Source: Opitutaceae bacterium UBA2377
Lineage (GTDB): Bacteria; Verrucomicrobiota; Verrucomicrobiia; Opitutales; Opitutaceae
NCBI GenBank assembly: GCA_002344205.1
Contig: DDSZ01000046.1
Location: 151,980 to 215,979 of the forward strand
Length of the DNA: 64,000 bases
Direction of reading: 5' to 3'
Every line of letters begins with the position of its first letter. Positions within the stretch are counted from its first letter, which is position 1. The notes beneath the pieces are model-generated. The model was not told where the DNA came from. It worked only from the letters and a program-made list of their open reading frames with translations, and searched no databases. The translations under genes were made by a program, and so were the position numbers. Shown here one piece after another: positions 8,480-18,493 of the stretch.

Positions 8480-8845
8480 TCAGGGTTTGCGGCGGTAGGT
8501 GACGAGGTAGTGCGGCGTGCCGGCCTGCGTGCTGAATGCTTCCGGCAGGTTGGCATCGAAGCCGTAGCAGATGCGGAGCCGGTCGCCGGCGAGCTGGTAG
8601 ATGCACGGAATCTTGCGGCCGGCATTCGGGCCGGTGGCGCCCACGAGCAGCAGCCCGGGATGGCCGGGGGAGTCAACCGACGTGTAGCTGCCCGCATCTG
8701 AAACCTCGCCGCCGAAGCGGACGGTGTAGCGGCCGGCGCGGAAGGTGAGTTCGGTGCGTTCCAACACCATGGCCGGCGCGGCTTCGCCGGCCATTTCGGC
8801 CTTGAGCGGCACCCAGAGGCCTTCGAGGGCGGCGGGAGCGATCAT
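8480..8845 (-). CDS. TIGR03067-like small protein
   Basis: A protein of 121 residues beginning ALEGLWVPLKAEMAGE, with a repeated beta-strand pattern (LTFRAGRYTVRFGG, RLRICYGFD, YLVTYRR). This matches the TIGR03067/lipocalin-like domain found mainly in Planctomycetes and Verrucomicrobia. The function of that family is unknown. There is no signal peptide here, although many members are secreted. It sits 2 bases from rmuC upstream and 2 bases from the small membrane protein downstream. Confidence 0.7.
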   Translation of the reverse strand: MIAPAALEGLWVPLKAEMAGEAAPAMVLERTELTFRAGRYTVRFGGEVSDAGSYTSVDSPGHPGLLLVGATGPNAGRKIPCIYQLAGDRLRICYGFDANLPEAFSTQAGTPHYLVTYRRKP

Positions 8846-8847
8846 GG

Positions 8848-10155
8848 TCAGGTGCGCTTGATCACGTCGCGCGGGGTCGCCTCGATGGCGGCGGGCGGCG
8901 CAAGATCCTTCGCGCCCTTGGCGCCGAGTTCGTTGAATTTGCGCGCGCCGGGGAGAAGCGTCTGCTCAAAAGAACCGACGGCGGCGTTGTAGGCCTTGTT
9001 GGCCGTCTCCAGTCCCCGGCCGACCTTGTCGAGGTTGTCGGCGAAATTCGCGATGCGGTCGTAAACGGTGCGGCCGAGGTCGGCGATGACCTGGGCGTTT
9101 TTGGAGACATCTTCCTGCCGCCAGCCGTAAGCGGCGGCCTTGAGTAGGGCGATGAGCGTGGCGGGAGTCGCGAGCAGGACTTTTTTGGCGATGGCGCGGT
9201 CGATGAGCGACGGGTCGCCCTGCAGCGCGCCGGAGAGGAACTGGTCGCCCGGCAGAAACAGCACGACGAACTCGGGCGAAGGCTGGAACTGTTCCCAGTA
9301 ATTCTTGGCGCCGAGGGCATCGATGTGACCGCGCACCTTGGCGGCGTGCTCGGCGAGCCGGGCGGTGCGCACCTGTTCGTCCGACGCGTTGGCGGCCTCG
9401 CGGTAGGCGTCGTTGGGGGCCTTGGCGTCGATGACGATCTGCTGGCCGCCGGGCAGGCGGACAATGAGATCGGGACGGAAACCGCCGGCCGCCTGTTGTT
9501 CAACGAAGTCGCAATAGGAGCTCATGCCCGACATCTCGACGACGCGGCGCAACTGCAGCTCCCCCCAGGTGCCGGCGGTGGTGGTGGAGCGCAGCGCGGT
9601 GGTGAGCTTGGAGGCCTCGGCCTGCAGGGAGACCTGGGCGGTGCCGAGCGACTTCAACTGTTCGGAAAGCTGGCCGTAGGCGTTGGCGCGGACTTTTTCC
9701 ATCTCGCCGATCTTGGCGTCCACTTTCTCCAGCGATTCCTTGAGCGGCTTCACCAGGGAATCGATGGCCTGCTGGCGTTTGCCGAGTTCGTCGGCCGACT
9801 GCTGGTGGAGTTTGCCGAAGGATTCGCGCGCGAGCTTGAGGAACTCATCGCTGTTCCTGCTCAGCGCCTCGGCGGAGAGGGCCTTGAACTCGTTCTTCAA
9901 ACGCTCGTGGGCGGCGGTCAACGCGGTGATTTTTTCGGCCGAGGCGGCACGTTCCGCGGCGAGATCGTTCTCGATTTTCGATTTGAGGCCCTCGGTTTCG
10001 GCCAGGCGGGTGCGGGCGGCGGCGAGGTCGGCCTCGAGCAGACGCGCGCGCTCAGCGGTTGCCGCATGGCGGCTTTGCAGGAAAAACCAGACGAGGGCGG
10101 CGGCCGTGAGCGCGGCGAGGCCAATGACGGTGAGGTTGGTAATGGTAAAAATCAC
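8848..10155 (-). CDS. rmuC: RmuC-family DNA recombination protein
   Basis: A protein of 435 residues: an N-terminal membrane anchor (residues 5-27), a long coiled coil to about residue 180 rich in Ala, Glu and Lys, then the RmuC core with TTTAGTWGELQLRRVVE and RLPGGQQIVIDAKAP. That core is related to restriction-endonuclease-like folds; RmuC is thought to limit inversions and rearrangements at short repeats. The start is a GTG at 10155 directly before the hydrophobic anchor. It is the first gene of a four-gene minus-strand operon and is divergent from the response-regulator gene. Confidence 0.93.
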   Translation of the reverse strand: MIFTITNLTVIGLAALTAAALVWFFLQSRHAATAERARLLEADLAAARTRLAETEGLKSKIENDLAAERAASAEKITALTAAHERLKNEFKALSAEALSRNSDEFLKLARESFGKLHQQSADELGKRQQAIDSLVKPLKESLEKVDAKIGEMEKVRANAYGQLSEQLKSLGTAQVSLQAEASKLTTALRSTTTAGTWGELQLRRVVEMSGMSSYCDFVEQQAAGGFRPDLIVRLPGGQQIVIDAKAPNDAYREAANASDEQVRTARLAEHAAKVRGHIDALGAKNYWEQFQPSPEFVVLFLPGDQFLSGALQGDPSLIDRAIAKKVLLATPATLIALLKAAAYGWRQEDVSKNAQVIADLGRTVYDRIANFADNLDKVGRGLETANKAYNAAVGSFEQTLLPGARKFNELGAKGAKDLAPPAAIEATPRDVIKRT

Positions 10156-10280
10156 GTAAAGGGAGACCGGGAGGGTTTAGTGCAAATCGTTTCCGGATGC
10201 GTTCCTTGACAGAAGGTTGCGTAAACTGCAAACACGCGCATGCCCTGTGCGACGATTTTGCAGGCCGTTTTCGCCCCATC

Positions 10281-11423
10281 ATGGTAACCGACCAGCCTGA
10301 GACCAAAGCCGCAGTTAACGAGAAACCCCGCGTGCTGGTGGTGGATGATGAGTATGGCCCGCGGGAGTCCATCGCCTTTACCTTGGCCACGGAGTTTCAG
10401 GTCGAGACGGCCGACCGCGCGGCCGAGGCCTTGGCCCGGCTGAAAACACAATCATATGCGGTGGTGGTGATGGATATCCGTATGCCCGAGATGGACGGCA
10501 TCCGCGCGCTGGAGGAGCTGCGCAAAATCGATCCGCATGTGTCGGTCATCATGCTGACGGGTTACGGCACGCTGCACACGGCCCAGCAGGCGATGGTCGG
10601 CGGGGCCAACCAATATCTGCGGAAGCCGCCCGACGTGGCGGAACTCGTGGCCGCCGTGCGCAAGCAGGCCGATGCCTCGCGGCTGCGCCGGCAGCAGGCC
10701 GAGATGGTCCGACGCACCGAGGAGATGAACCGGGCGCTGAAAAGCGAGATCGAGCAAAACGAACCGCACATCTGGCAAGGGCGGGCCTCGGTGGAGCTGG
10801 TGCACGATCTGAACAATCCTCTTACCGTGGTCATCGGTTACGCGGCCTTGTTGGCGGAAGAAGCGCGGGCCGTGGCAGCGCAAGATCCCGGTCGCGGCCG
10901 GAAGATGCAGGAATATGCCGCATTGGTGGAGAAGGCGGCGGAATACTGCCACCACCTCTCCGAAAACTGGCGGCAGGGCGCCCGCAAGCCGGCCGAGTAT
11001 CAGCAACTCGACTTGGTCCGGGTGATCCAGGACGTGAAGCAGGTCATCTTCTTCAACAATCTCGCGATCCGCGTGAGCGGCAGTCCCGAGGCGCAGATCC
11101 GCGGCTCGGCGTTTGAACTGATGCGGATTTTTCAGAACCTGTTCAAAAACGCCCTCGAGGCCGGCGCGCAGCGGCTCGACCTCACGGTCAGCCGCGACGG
11201 CGGGACGCACCTCGTGACGTTGAAGGATGACGGCGCGGGCATGACGGCGGATGCCCTGAAGCGTGCGCTGCGCGGCGGATTCACGAGCAAGGCGACCGGC
11301 ACCGGGCTTGGTCTCAACATCTGCCGCCACTTGCTGGGGGCGCATGGCGCGAGCCTGGAAATCGAGTCGGCGCCGGGGCAGGGCACCACGATCCGCATGG
11401 TCTTCCCCGCGGTCCGGGAATAA
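10281..11423 (+). CDS. Receiver-histidine kinase hybrid
   Basis: A cytoplasmic protein of 380 residues. An N-terminal receiver domain (about 16-130) has acidic residues in VVDDE, phospho-acceptor D65 in VVVMDIRMPEMDG and K115 in RKPPD. A kinase core follows with the H-box VELVHDLNNPL (H175), N-box N290, G1 DDGAG (316-320) and G2 GTGLGL (340-345). With the receiver first, the kinase may be controlled by another kinase rather than by its own sensor. I chose the ATG at 10281 because upstream codons (CVNCKHAHALCDD) do not look like protein. No transmembrane helices are present. It starts a five-gene same-strand block. Confidence 0.9.
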   Translation: MVTDQPETKAAVNEKPRVLVVDDEYGPRESIAFTLATEFQVETADRAAEALARLKTQSYAVVVMDIRMPEMDGIRALEELRKIDPHVSVIMLTGYGTLHTAQQAMVGGANQYLRKPPDVAELVAAVRKQADASRLRRQQAEMVRRTEEMNRALKSEIEQNEPHIWQGRASVELVHDLNNPLTVVIGYAALLAEEARAVAAQDPGRGRKMQEYAALVEKAAEYCHHLSENWRQGARKPAEYQQLDLVRVIQDVKQVIFFNNLAIRVSGSPEAQIRGSAFELMRIFQNLFKNALEAGAQRLDLTVSRDGGTHLVTLKDDGAGMTADALKRALRGGFTSKATGTGLGLNICRHLLGAHGASLEIESAPGQGTTIRMVFPAVRE

Positions 11424-11437
11424 ACCCGGACCACGCA

Positions 11438-12640
11438 ATGAAACGGCGGCGCGTCAAAATCACCGGCCTCGGCCCGGTCACGCCCGCCGGCATCGGCCGT
11501 GCGGCCTTTGCGGCCGGGATCAACGAGCCGGTGAGCCGGGTGCACGAATACAAGGGCTTCGCCCGGCAGGGCGCGGGCGCCTTTGTGGCGGCCGAGGTCG
11601 AGTCGCTGGACCTGGAAGCATTGGGCCTGGGTAGTGCGAAGCGGCTGCCGCGGCACACGCAGTTTGCGCTGGCGGGCGCGGCCTTGGCCGTGGCCGATGC
11701 CGGGCTGAGGCTGGAGGAGCTGCGCGACGTTTCGCCGCTCATCACCGTGGGCGCCTCGCTGATGGATTTCGGGGTCATGAACCGGATCATGGAAACGATC
11801 CTGCGCAAGGGGCCGGCATTTGGCCTGCCGAGCGCGGTTTTCAGCTCGTCCGTGAGCGCCATCTCGGGCGCGGTGGCCGAGGTGGTGGGCGGCGGCACGC
11901 GCACGCTGGCGTTGCAAAGCGCGTGTTGCTCCGGACTCGATGCCATCGGCCATGCGGCCAACGCCATCGCCACCGGCGAAGCGGAGCTGGCGGTCTGCGG
12001 CGGCACCGAGGCGCCGCTGTATTTTCACCCGATGATCGAGCTGAAGATGGCGGGATTGACGCCGGACACGGCGGAGATGCCGGAGCGCATCTGCCGGCCC
12101 TTTGACTGCTGGCGCACGACGGGCGTGATCAGCGAGGGGGCGTGTCTGCTGGTGCTGGAGCCGGAGGAGAGCCCGCGGCCGGCTTATGCATTGGTGGACG
12201 GCTATGCGTATGCCACCGATCCGGCTGAACAGCCGGTGGCGGGGCTCGCGGAGGCGATCCGGCTGACGCTGGGCAATGCCGGCCGTCGCCAGCACGAGGT
12301 GGACTGCATCAACGCCTGGGGCCCGGGACACAAGCTGGTGGACCGCGCCGAGGCGCAGGTGTTGAAGGCAATCTTCGGCGCGCGGCTGGCGGAAATTCCC
12401 ACGGTATCGATCAAGGGGGCGATCGGCAATCCGCTCGGCGCCGGCGGGGCGATCCAGGTGGCGTCGGCGGCGCTGGCGTTGCGCTCGGGCGTGATTCCGC
12501 CCACGGTCAATTGGCAGTATCCCGATCCGGATTGTCCGTTGAACCTCTCCGCCGCAGCCCGCCATGTCGCCCACGGCGTCACCCTGATCAATTCGCACGG
12601 CCTCTCCGGCACAAACGCATGCCTGCTCTTGAGCAACTGA
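11438..12640 (+). CDS. Beta-ketoacyl synthase-like protein lacking both catalytic histidines
   Basis: A KAS I/II-type thiolase fold of 400 residues. The nucleophile is present (LQSACCSGLDAIGHA, C163), as are the glycine-rich C-terminal segments (SHGLSGTNACLLL). The two histidines that drive decarboxylation are replaced: the usual NAHGT segment reads NAWGPGHK (W294), and the usual GH before LGA(A/G)G reads GNPLGAGG (N331). It therefore cannot use the standard Cys-His-His triad. It could be an acyl transferase or a scaffold such as a chain-length factor, but those usually lose the Cys. No acyl carrier protein is adjacent. Its stop overlaps the downstream kinase start by 22 bases. Confidence 0.85.
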   Translation: MKRRRVKITGLGPVTPAGIGRAAFAAGINEPVSRVHEYKGFARQGAGAFVAAEVESLDLEALGLGSAKRLPRHTQFALAGAALAVADAGLRLEELRDVSPLITVGASLMDFGVMNRIMETILRKGPAFGLPSAVFSSSVSAISGAVAEVVGGGTRTLALQSACCSGLDAIGHAANAIATGEAELAVCGGTEAPLYFHPMIELKMAGLTPDTAEMPERICRPFDCWRTTGVISEGACLLVLEPEESPRPAYALVDGYAYATDPAEQPVAGLAEAIRLTLGNAGRRQHEVDCINAWGPGHKLVDRAEAQVLKAIFGARLAEIPTVSIKGAIGNPLGAGGAIQVASAALALRSGVIPPTVNWQYPDPDCPLNLSAAARHVAHGVTLINSHGLSGTNACLLLSN

Positions 12641-14616
12641 TCTTCAACCCGGCCGTCCTCGCCGCGCTCGCGGCGGTCGCGATGGGCAGCTTTGCGCTCT
12701 GGGCCAACCCCGGGCGGATGATCAACCGCGTTTTCTTCTCGGGCTCGCTGCATGTGGCCGCGTGGCTGATGTGCCTCGAGATGGCGTTGTTCGGGGACGA
12801 CGGGCTCTACTGGGTGCGCATGGCGTCGGCGGTTGGGGCCTTCTTGCCGGCGCACCTTTGGGTCGTGAAGGAAATGGTGCGCCGGAGCCCGGATTCCTGG
12901 CATCCCCGCCGCTGGTGGCCGTGGGCGGTGGTCGGCGGGTTGCTGGCCTGGCTGGCCTTCACCTACTGGTTCGTGCCCGCGCACTCGACCCCGGAGGTCC
13001 GCGTGTATGGCTGGGGATACTTCGCCTACATGGGCGGGGTCATCACGCTCTACGTGATCCTGTTGCTGCAGACGCTGCTGCAGGCGCGCCACACCGCCGG
13101 GGTGGAGCGGTTGGAGCTGCAGGTGCTCCTGTTGGGTGGCACCACGGCCTGTGTGACGGTCATCGGTCTGATGGTGGCCAATGCGATCACGCACAATTCC
13201 GCCTACATCTTCATGCAGCCCGTGATCGTGCTCATTTTCTACGGCGGCACGGCGTGGGTGATGCTGACGGCGCGGGTGTTCGATGCCCGGCACATGCTCT
13301 TCCTCGGGCTGCAGAAATTGTTTCTGGCGCTCGCGGCTGCGTTGTTCATCTGGTCGGCCAACGAGTTGATCGTGATGCTGGTGCCGCAGCCGCTGGCCTT
13401 CCTGATCGCGGTCGGCCTCGGGCTGTGGTTTGCGGCGGAAGCGGGGCCGTGGTTCCAACAGGTCTTTGATCTCAACCTGCAGGGCGAGGATGCGCGGCGG
13501 GCGGCCTTTGAGGCGGCGCGCCGCGAATCCAAACCCGAGCGGCTGGAGCAGTCCTTTGTGCTGCTGCTGCGGAGCTGGGCGAAGGCGGAGCGCGCCTACG
13601 TCCTCACCGGGGCGGAAGGCCAGTTGCGGGGCGGTGGCCTGACGTTGCCGGCCGATGGCTCCGTGGTGCAGGCGCTGGGCCGGCTGCGCTGGGTGACGCC
13701 GGAACGGCTGGCGCGGCAGCGGCAGGAATCGCACGAACGCGAGCTGCAGTTGTTCATGGAGCGGGAGCAACTGGGCGTGATGGTGGCCTGCGGCGGGCAG
13801 AGCCTCAGCGTGGTGCTGGCCGTCGGTGTGCCGCTGACCCGGCGGCCGTTCACCTATCCGCAGGTCGCGCAACTGGTGGAGCTGGCCTCCATCATCGAAA
13901 GCGCGCTGGAGCGCTCGCACTACTCGGTGAAGGCGCAGCGCGCGGAGCAACTGGCGACGGTCGGCCTGCTGGGGGCCAGCCTTGCGCACGAGATCCGCAA
14001 CCCGCTCGTCACGATCAAGACCTTCGTGCAACTGCTGCCGCAGCACTACCAAGACCCGGTCTTCCGGGAAAAATTTTTCCGGCTCATCGGCGAGGAAGTG
14101 GCGCGCATTGACCGGCTGACGGAGCAGCTCCTCGATCTCGCGACCCCGCGGGCCTACCTGGCGGACAATCTCGAGCTGCACCCGGTGCTGCGCGCCAGTC
14201 TGGAGTTGGTCGAGGCCAAGGCCGAGGACCGGCAGATCCGGGTGCTCACCGATTTCCGGGCGGCGCCCGACCGGGTGCAGACCGATGCGACCGCGGTGAA
14301 GCAGGTCATCCTCAATCTGTGCTTCAACGCGCTGCAGGCGGTCGAGGCCCTCCCGGGTTCGCATTGGGTCAGGGTATCCACGCGCAATCTGCCCGGCGGA
14401 GTGGAAGTGGCGATTGAGGACAGCGGCCACGGCATCGCTCCGGACATGGTGCCGCGGCTTTTCCAGCCGTTCCAATCCACCAAGTCCACGGGGTTTGGAC
14501 TTGGATTGGCGATATGCAGCGACATTCTGACCGGGCTCAAGGCGACCATCACCGTGGATCCTCCCGTGGCCGGTCGCGGAGCCACCTTTCGCGTCACCTT
14601 TCCATGCCCAGCCTGA
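12619..14616 (+). CDS. 7TM-GAF sensor histidine kinase
   Basis: A membrane kinase of 665 residues. Residues 10-270 hold about seven hydrophobic helices of the 7TM histidine-kinase sensor type, 300-430 resemble a GAF domain, and the kinase core follows. H457 lies in LAHEIRNPLVTIK, the N-box is NLCFNALQA (N570), G1 is DSGHG (601-605) and G2 is FGLGL (626-630), so all catalytic boxes are present. The layout recalls PrsK-type kinases. The start ATG at 12619 lies inside the end of the ketoacyl-synthase-like gene. The 3' end overlaps the next gene by 13 bases. Confidence 0.9.
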   Translation: MPALEQLIFNPAVLAALAAVAMGSFALWANPGRMINRVFFSGSLHVAAWLMCLEMALFGDDGLYWVRMASAVGAFLPAHLWVVKEMVRRSPDSWHPRRWWPWAVVGGLLAWLAFTYWFVPAHSTPEVRVYGWGYFAYMGGVITLYVILLLQTLLQARHTAGVERLELQVLLLGGTTACVTVIGLMVANAITHNSAYIFMQPVIVLIFYGGTAWVMLTARVFDARHMLFLGLQKLFLALAAALFIWSANELIVMLVPQPLAFLIAVGLGLWFAAEAGPWFQQVFDLNLQGEDARRAAFEAARRESKPERLEQSFVLLLRSWAKAERAYVLTGAEGQLRGGGLTLPADGSVVQALGRLRWVTPERLARQRQESHERELQLFMEREQLGVMVACGGQSLSVVLAVGVPLTRRPFTYPQVAQLVELASIIESALERSHYSVKAQRAEQLATVGLLGASLAHEIRNPLVTIKTFVQLLPQHYQDPVFREKFFRLIGEEVARIDRLTEQLLDLATPRAYLADNLELHPVLRASLELVEAKAEDRQIRVLTDFRAAPDRVQTDATAVKQVILNLCFNALQAVEALPGSHWVRVSTRNLPGGVEVAIEDSGHGIAPDMVPRLFQPFQSTKSTGFGLGLAICSDILTGLKATITVDPPVAGRGATFRVTFPCPA

Positions 14617-16382
14617 TAATCCTCGCCACCGCCGATGATGAGCTGGCCGCCGCCTGGGAGCGGCAATTGCCGGTGGGCCGGGCGGCGGTGCGCCTGACGC
14701 CGCAGAGTTTCCCGGGCGGCACGCAGCCGGGATTTGCGGCGGTGGTGGTATTGGATGCCGCGATGGAGCCGGCCTTGCCGGCCTCGCTGGCGAAGAGCCC
14801 GACGATCTTTGTCGGCGAGCCGCGCAGCCTGCCCTTTGAACAGGCCAAGCTCGCGGGCCGGGGCCGCGCCTATCTTTCGTATGCCGACAGCGCGACCCGC
14901 CTGCGCGACATCCTGCCGCTGGTGGAAGAGGTGGCGGAGAAGCAGTCGATGGTCGAACTCATGCTGGAGAAGGGACGCCGGACCGAGCCGGCGCGGCCGC
15001 TGCCGCGGATGCCGGCGGGCAGCGACAGCGTGGAGCTGTGGGATTTCATTGAGGGTGCAGTCGAGAACCTCGACACGCGCGACCGACTCATCGCGGAATT
15101 TCGCCGGGCCTCGCGCTTCCTGCTGCGCGCCTCGCATGCGGTGTTTTTCCTGCGCGAGGGCGATGGGTTTCGGGCGGACCGCGGCACTTCGTTCTTCGGG
15201 GCGGATGACGCGCTGGTCGGCCTGCTCGAGCGGCATCCGGCGGTGATTGACGGCACGACTTGGGACAGTCCCTCGGACCCTGTGGCGGAGCTGGCCGTGC
15301 GCAACCGGCTGGCGATGTGGGGCGCGCGGCTGCTCGTGCCCGTGCACGACAACGGCCGGCTCCTCGGCTTGATCGCGCTCGGGGTGAGGGATGACGGCCA
15401 GCCCTACGATGAATCAGACCGGACGCGCGCGGTGTTCTTTGCCCGGCTCCTGCGGCATTTTCTGGCCAAGTCCGCGCAGCTTGGCCGGTTGCAGCAATTT
15501 TCCGAGCAAGCCGGGCTGGGCGCGAGGTATCTCCCGAGCACCCTGGTGCTGGCGGCGGGCGAGCCCGTGCCGCGGCAGGTGCCGCTGGTGGTGCGCGATC
15601 TCATGGGCCGGGCGCGCCGGACCCGGGAGGTTTGCCGGGTTGCGCCGGCGGCCGGTCAGCCTTTTCGCGCCAGCGCGGGTCTGGTGGCCGAGACCGGCGG
15701 GGTGTGGGCTTTCTGGGAAGAGGCCAGCGCGGAGGTGCATGATGCCGCGGGCCGGGCCCGGCAGGAGCGGAAGAACCTGCTGCGCGAGCTGGCGCTCACG
15801 CTCAGCCATGAACTGGGCAACGCCCTCGTCTCGCTCGCGACTTTCCGGCAGGCCCCGCCCGGCAAATCCGCCGCCGCTCTGATGGACACCTTGAAGGCGG
15901 ACATTGCCCGGCTGGAGGCGTTGAACCGCCGGCTCGGCTTGATGCAGACGCTGGACGAAGCGGAGCCCAAGCCGGTGGATTTACGGGAACTCGTCAAGAC
16001 GCTCGGCGCGGCCTCGAACCTGGAGGTTGAGGTCGGGCCGGATCCCGTCCGCCTGCATGCCGCCGCGCCGTTGATCGAATTCGCGCTGTGTTCGCTGGTG
16101 GAGACGCTCGCCGAGAACCGGCCGGGGCAGGGGATGCAGGAGCTGACGCTGCAATTGCGCGCGACGGGCGAGGCTCACGAACTCACGGCCCTGATTTCCA
16201 TCAAGGGCCGGCACTTGGAGCTGGAAGGCATCCTGCCGGAGCCGGTGGACGGGGCGGTGCCGAACCAAGGGCGGCTGGCGGTTTTTCTGGCGAAGGAAAT
16301 CATCCGGCTGCACCACGGGGAAATCCACGCCGGCCCCGGAATGCAGGGCACGGAGATCCTAGTCTCGCTCCGCAGCCTGTGA
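14604..16382 (+). CDS. GAF protein with degenerate histidine-kinase core
   Basis: A protein of 592 residues. Residues 1-110 look like a receiver (VVVLDAAMEP, D51), with no clear acidic pocket. Residues 150-290 form a GAF-like domain. A dimerisation region contains the H-box LSHELGNALVSL (H402). The ATP-binding part is broken down: the N-box position reads FALCSLVETLAEN, the DxGxG motif is absent, and the G2 region reads NQGRLAVFLAKEII. It probably cannot bind ATP normally and may instead be a phosphotransfer or regulatory partner of the complete kinase just upstream, with which it overlaps by 13 bases. No membrane helices were seen. Confidence 0.75.
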   Translation: MPSLIILATADDELAAAWERQLPVGRAAVRLTPQSFPGGTQPGFAAVVVLDAAMEPALPASLAKSPTIFVGEPRSLPFEQAKLAGRGRAYLSYADSATRLRDILPLVEEVAEKQSMVELMLEKGRRTEPARPLPRMPAGSDSVELWDFIEGAVENLDTRDRLIAEFRRASRFLLRASHAVFFLREGDGFRADRGTSFFGADDALVGLLERHPAVIDGTTWDSPSDPVAELAVRNRLAMWGARLLVPVHDNGRLLGLIALGVRDDGQPYDESDRTRAVFFARLLRHFLAKSAQLGRLQQFSEQAGLGARYLPSTLVLAAGEPVPRQVPLVVRDLMGRARRTREVCRVAPAAGQPFRASAGLVAETGGVWAFWEEASAEVHDAAGRARQERKNLLRELALTLSHELGNALVSLATFRQAPPGKSAAALMDTLKADIARLEALNRRLGLMQTLDEAEPKPVDLRELVKTLGAASNLEVEVGPDPVRLHAAAPLIEFALCSLVETLAENRPGQGMQELTLQLRATGEAHELTALISIKGRHLELEGILPEPVDGAVPNQGRLAVFLAKEIIRLHHGEIHAGPGMQGTEILVSLRSL

Positions 16383-16385
16383 GCC

Positions 16386-17222
16386 ATGGGTGATCCCGCG
16401 CAAAGTCTGGCGGCTTGGGCGGCGCAGTCCGCCGCGATCAAGGCGGCGGTGCTCATCGGTTCGCGCGCGCGGTCGGGAGACGATCGGTTGTGGCAGCCGG
16501 ACGCGGCTTCGGACTGGGATTTTCACGTCATCACCTCACGGCCGGAAATTTTTGCGCAGGCGGGATGGACCGCGGCGGCCGGTTTGGGCGCACCGCTGGC
16601 CTATGTGGACCGGCTTGGCGTGCTGGGCAGAGCGCGCAAAGTATCGGCGGTCTTTCCGACGATGGAGATGGACTTGGTGGTCCTGCCGGCCGCGCGGTTG
16701 CAACTTGCGCAGGTGGCTATGTCGCTCGGGCTGCATCGGCAGTCGGCGGTGCTGCGCCGGGCCTTGGGGGACCTGGCGATTGTGATTCGGCCGGGCTGGC
16801 GTTTTCTGCACGGTGCGGCGGGTTGGGAGCCGTTCTATAGAAAAGTCGTGGCTGAGGTGCCCGACCCACGGCTCGGCGACGAGGAAATCGTGCGCTTGGC
16901 GAACGGCTTCGTGTGCGACTACGTGTGGTTGCGGCGCAAGGCGGAGCGGGGTGAACTCGTCGCCGCCCGGCGGATGCTGCACCGTGGTCTGGCGGAGGTG
17001 AACCTGAGGCTGGCGCATGAACTCCGGCTGCGCCGCGGCGAGCGCAGTTTTCCGGATGGCCGGAGATTGGAGCAGATTTTGCCGCCGGCCGAGGCCGCGC
17101 GGTTCAACGTGTCATCGGCCGACACGGCCGGGGCGATCATCGCGGCGGCGGAGCAGGGGGCCGGATTGCTCAGGGAGCTGGTGCCCGGCTTGATCGGCCC
17201 GAGCTGGCGCTGGCCGCTCTGA
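16386..17222 (+). CDS. Nucleotidyltransferase-fold protein
   Basis: A protein of 278 residues with the polymerase-beta nucleotidyltransferase signature: GSRARS at 25-30, SDWDF with D43 and D45, and a third acidic residue D96 in MEMDLVVLP. These three acidic residues would bind the metals. The rest is helical and resembles aminoglycoside adenylyltransferase (AadK-like) relatives, but the substrate cannot be told. It starts 3 bases after the degenerate kinase gene and ends the signalling block. It might modify a small molecule or a protein; nothing in the context decides this. Confidence 0.75.
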   Translation: MGDPAQSLAAWAAQSAAIKAAVLIGSRARSGDDRLWQPDAASDWDFHVITSRPEIFAQAGWTAAAGLGAPLAYVDRLGVLGRARKVSAVFPTMEMDLVVLPAARLQLAQVAMSLGLHRQSAVLRRALGDLAIVIRPGWRFLHGAAGWEPFYRKVVAEVPDPRLGDEEIVRLANGFVCDYVWLRRKAERGELVAARRMLHRGLAEVNLRLAHELRLRRGERSFPDGRRLEQILPPAEAARFNVSSADTAGAIIAAAEQGAGLLRELVPGLIGPSWRWPL

Positions 17223-17359
17223 GCCGGACCCAGACTGCCATACGGTTAAACCAAATGATACCGGGTGGGCGGCCCGCTTGCGGAGCTTTCCCGGAGCGCG
17301 CGCAAGCACGCTGGCCTACCTTCGATGCATGAGTCCGGCCGAGCCGAACCTGGAGCGGA
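17223..17359. other. Intergenic gap with REP-like GC-rich segment
   Basis: A convergent gap between the nucleotidyltransferase and ABC genes. On the minus strand positions 17262-17320 read ggtaggccagcgtgcttgcg and continue with GC-rich partial palindromes (cttgcgg, gcgcgcgcaagc). It loosely resembles the ggtaggg-type repeats near 21495 and 53066. No coding sequence or clear terminator was seen. Confidence 0.3.
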
Positions 17360-18340
<981 letters not shown>

Positions 18341-18493
18341 AAGGAGGCGCGAAAGAAAGCACAAAGGCCGGGCAAGGCAAAGGCAGATGTGTGCGCGGGA
18401 AATTTGACCTGCGAGCGGACTTGCGCTGCGGGGGACAGTTCGCCATGCCTTGCCCGTCCCGGGATCACCCCGCCAGCTCCCGCTCCGACCACC

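Noticed and set aside
10206..10234. TTGACA before the receiver-kinase gene as a sigma70 promoter
   Set aside because: The -35-like box is perfect, but no acceptable -10 box lies at 16-18 bases spacing; the AT-rich taaact is too close.
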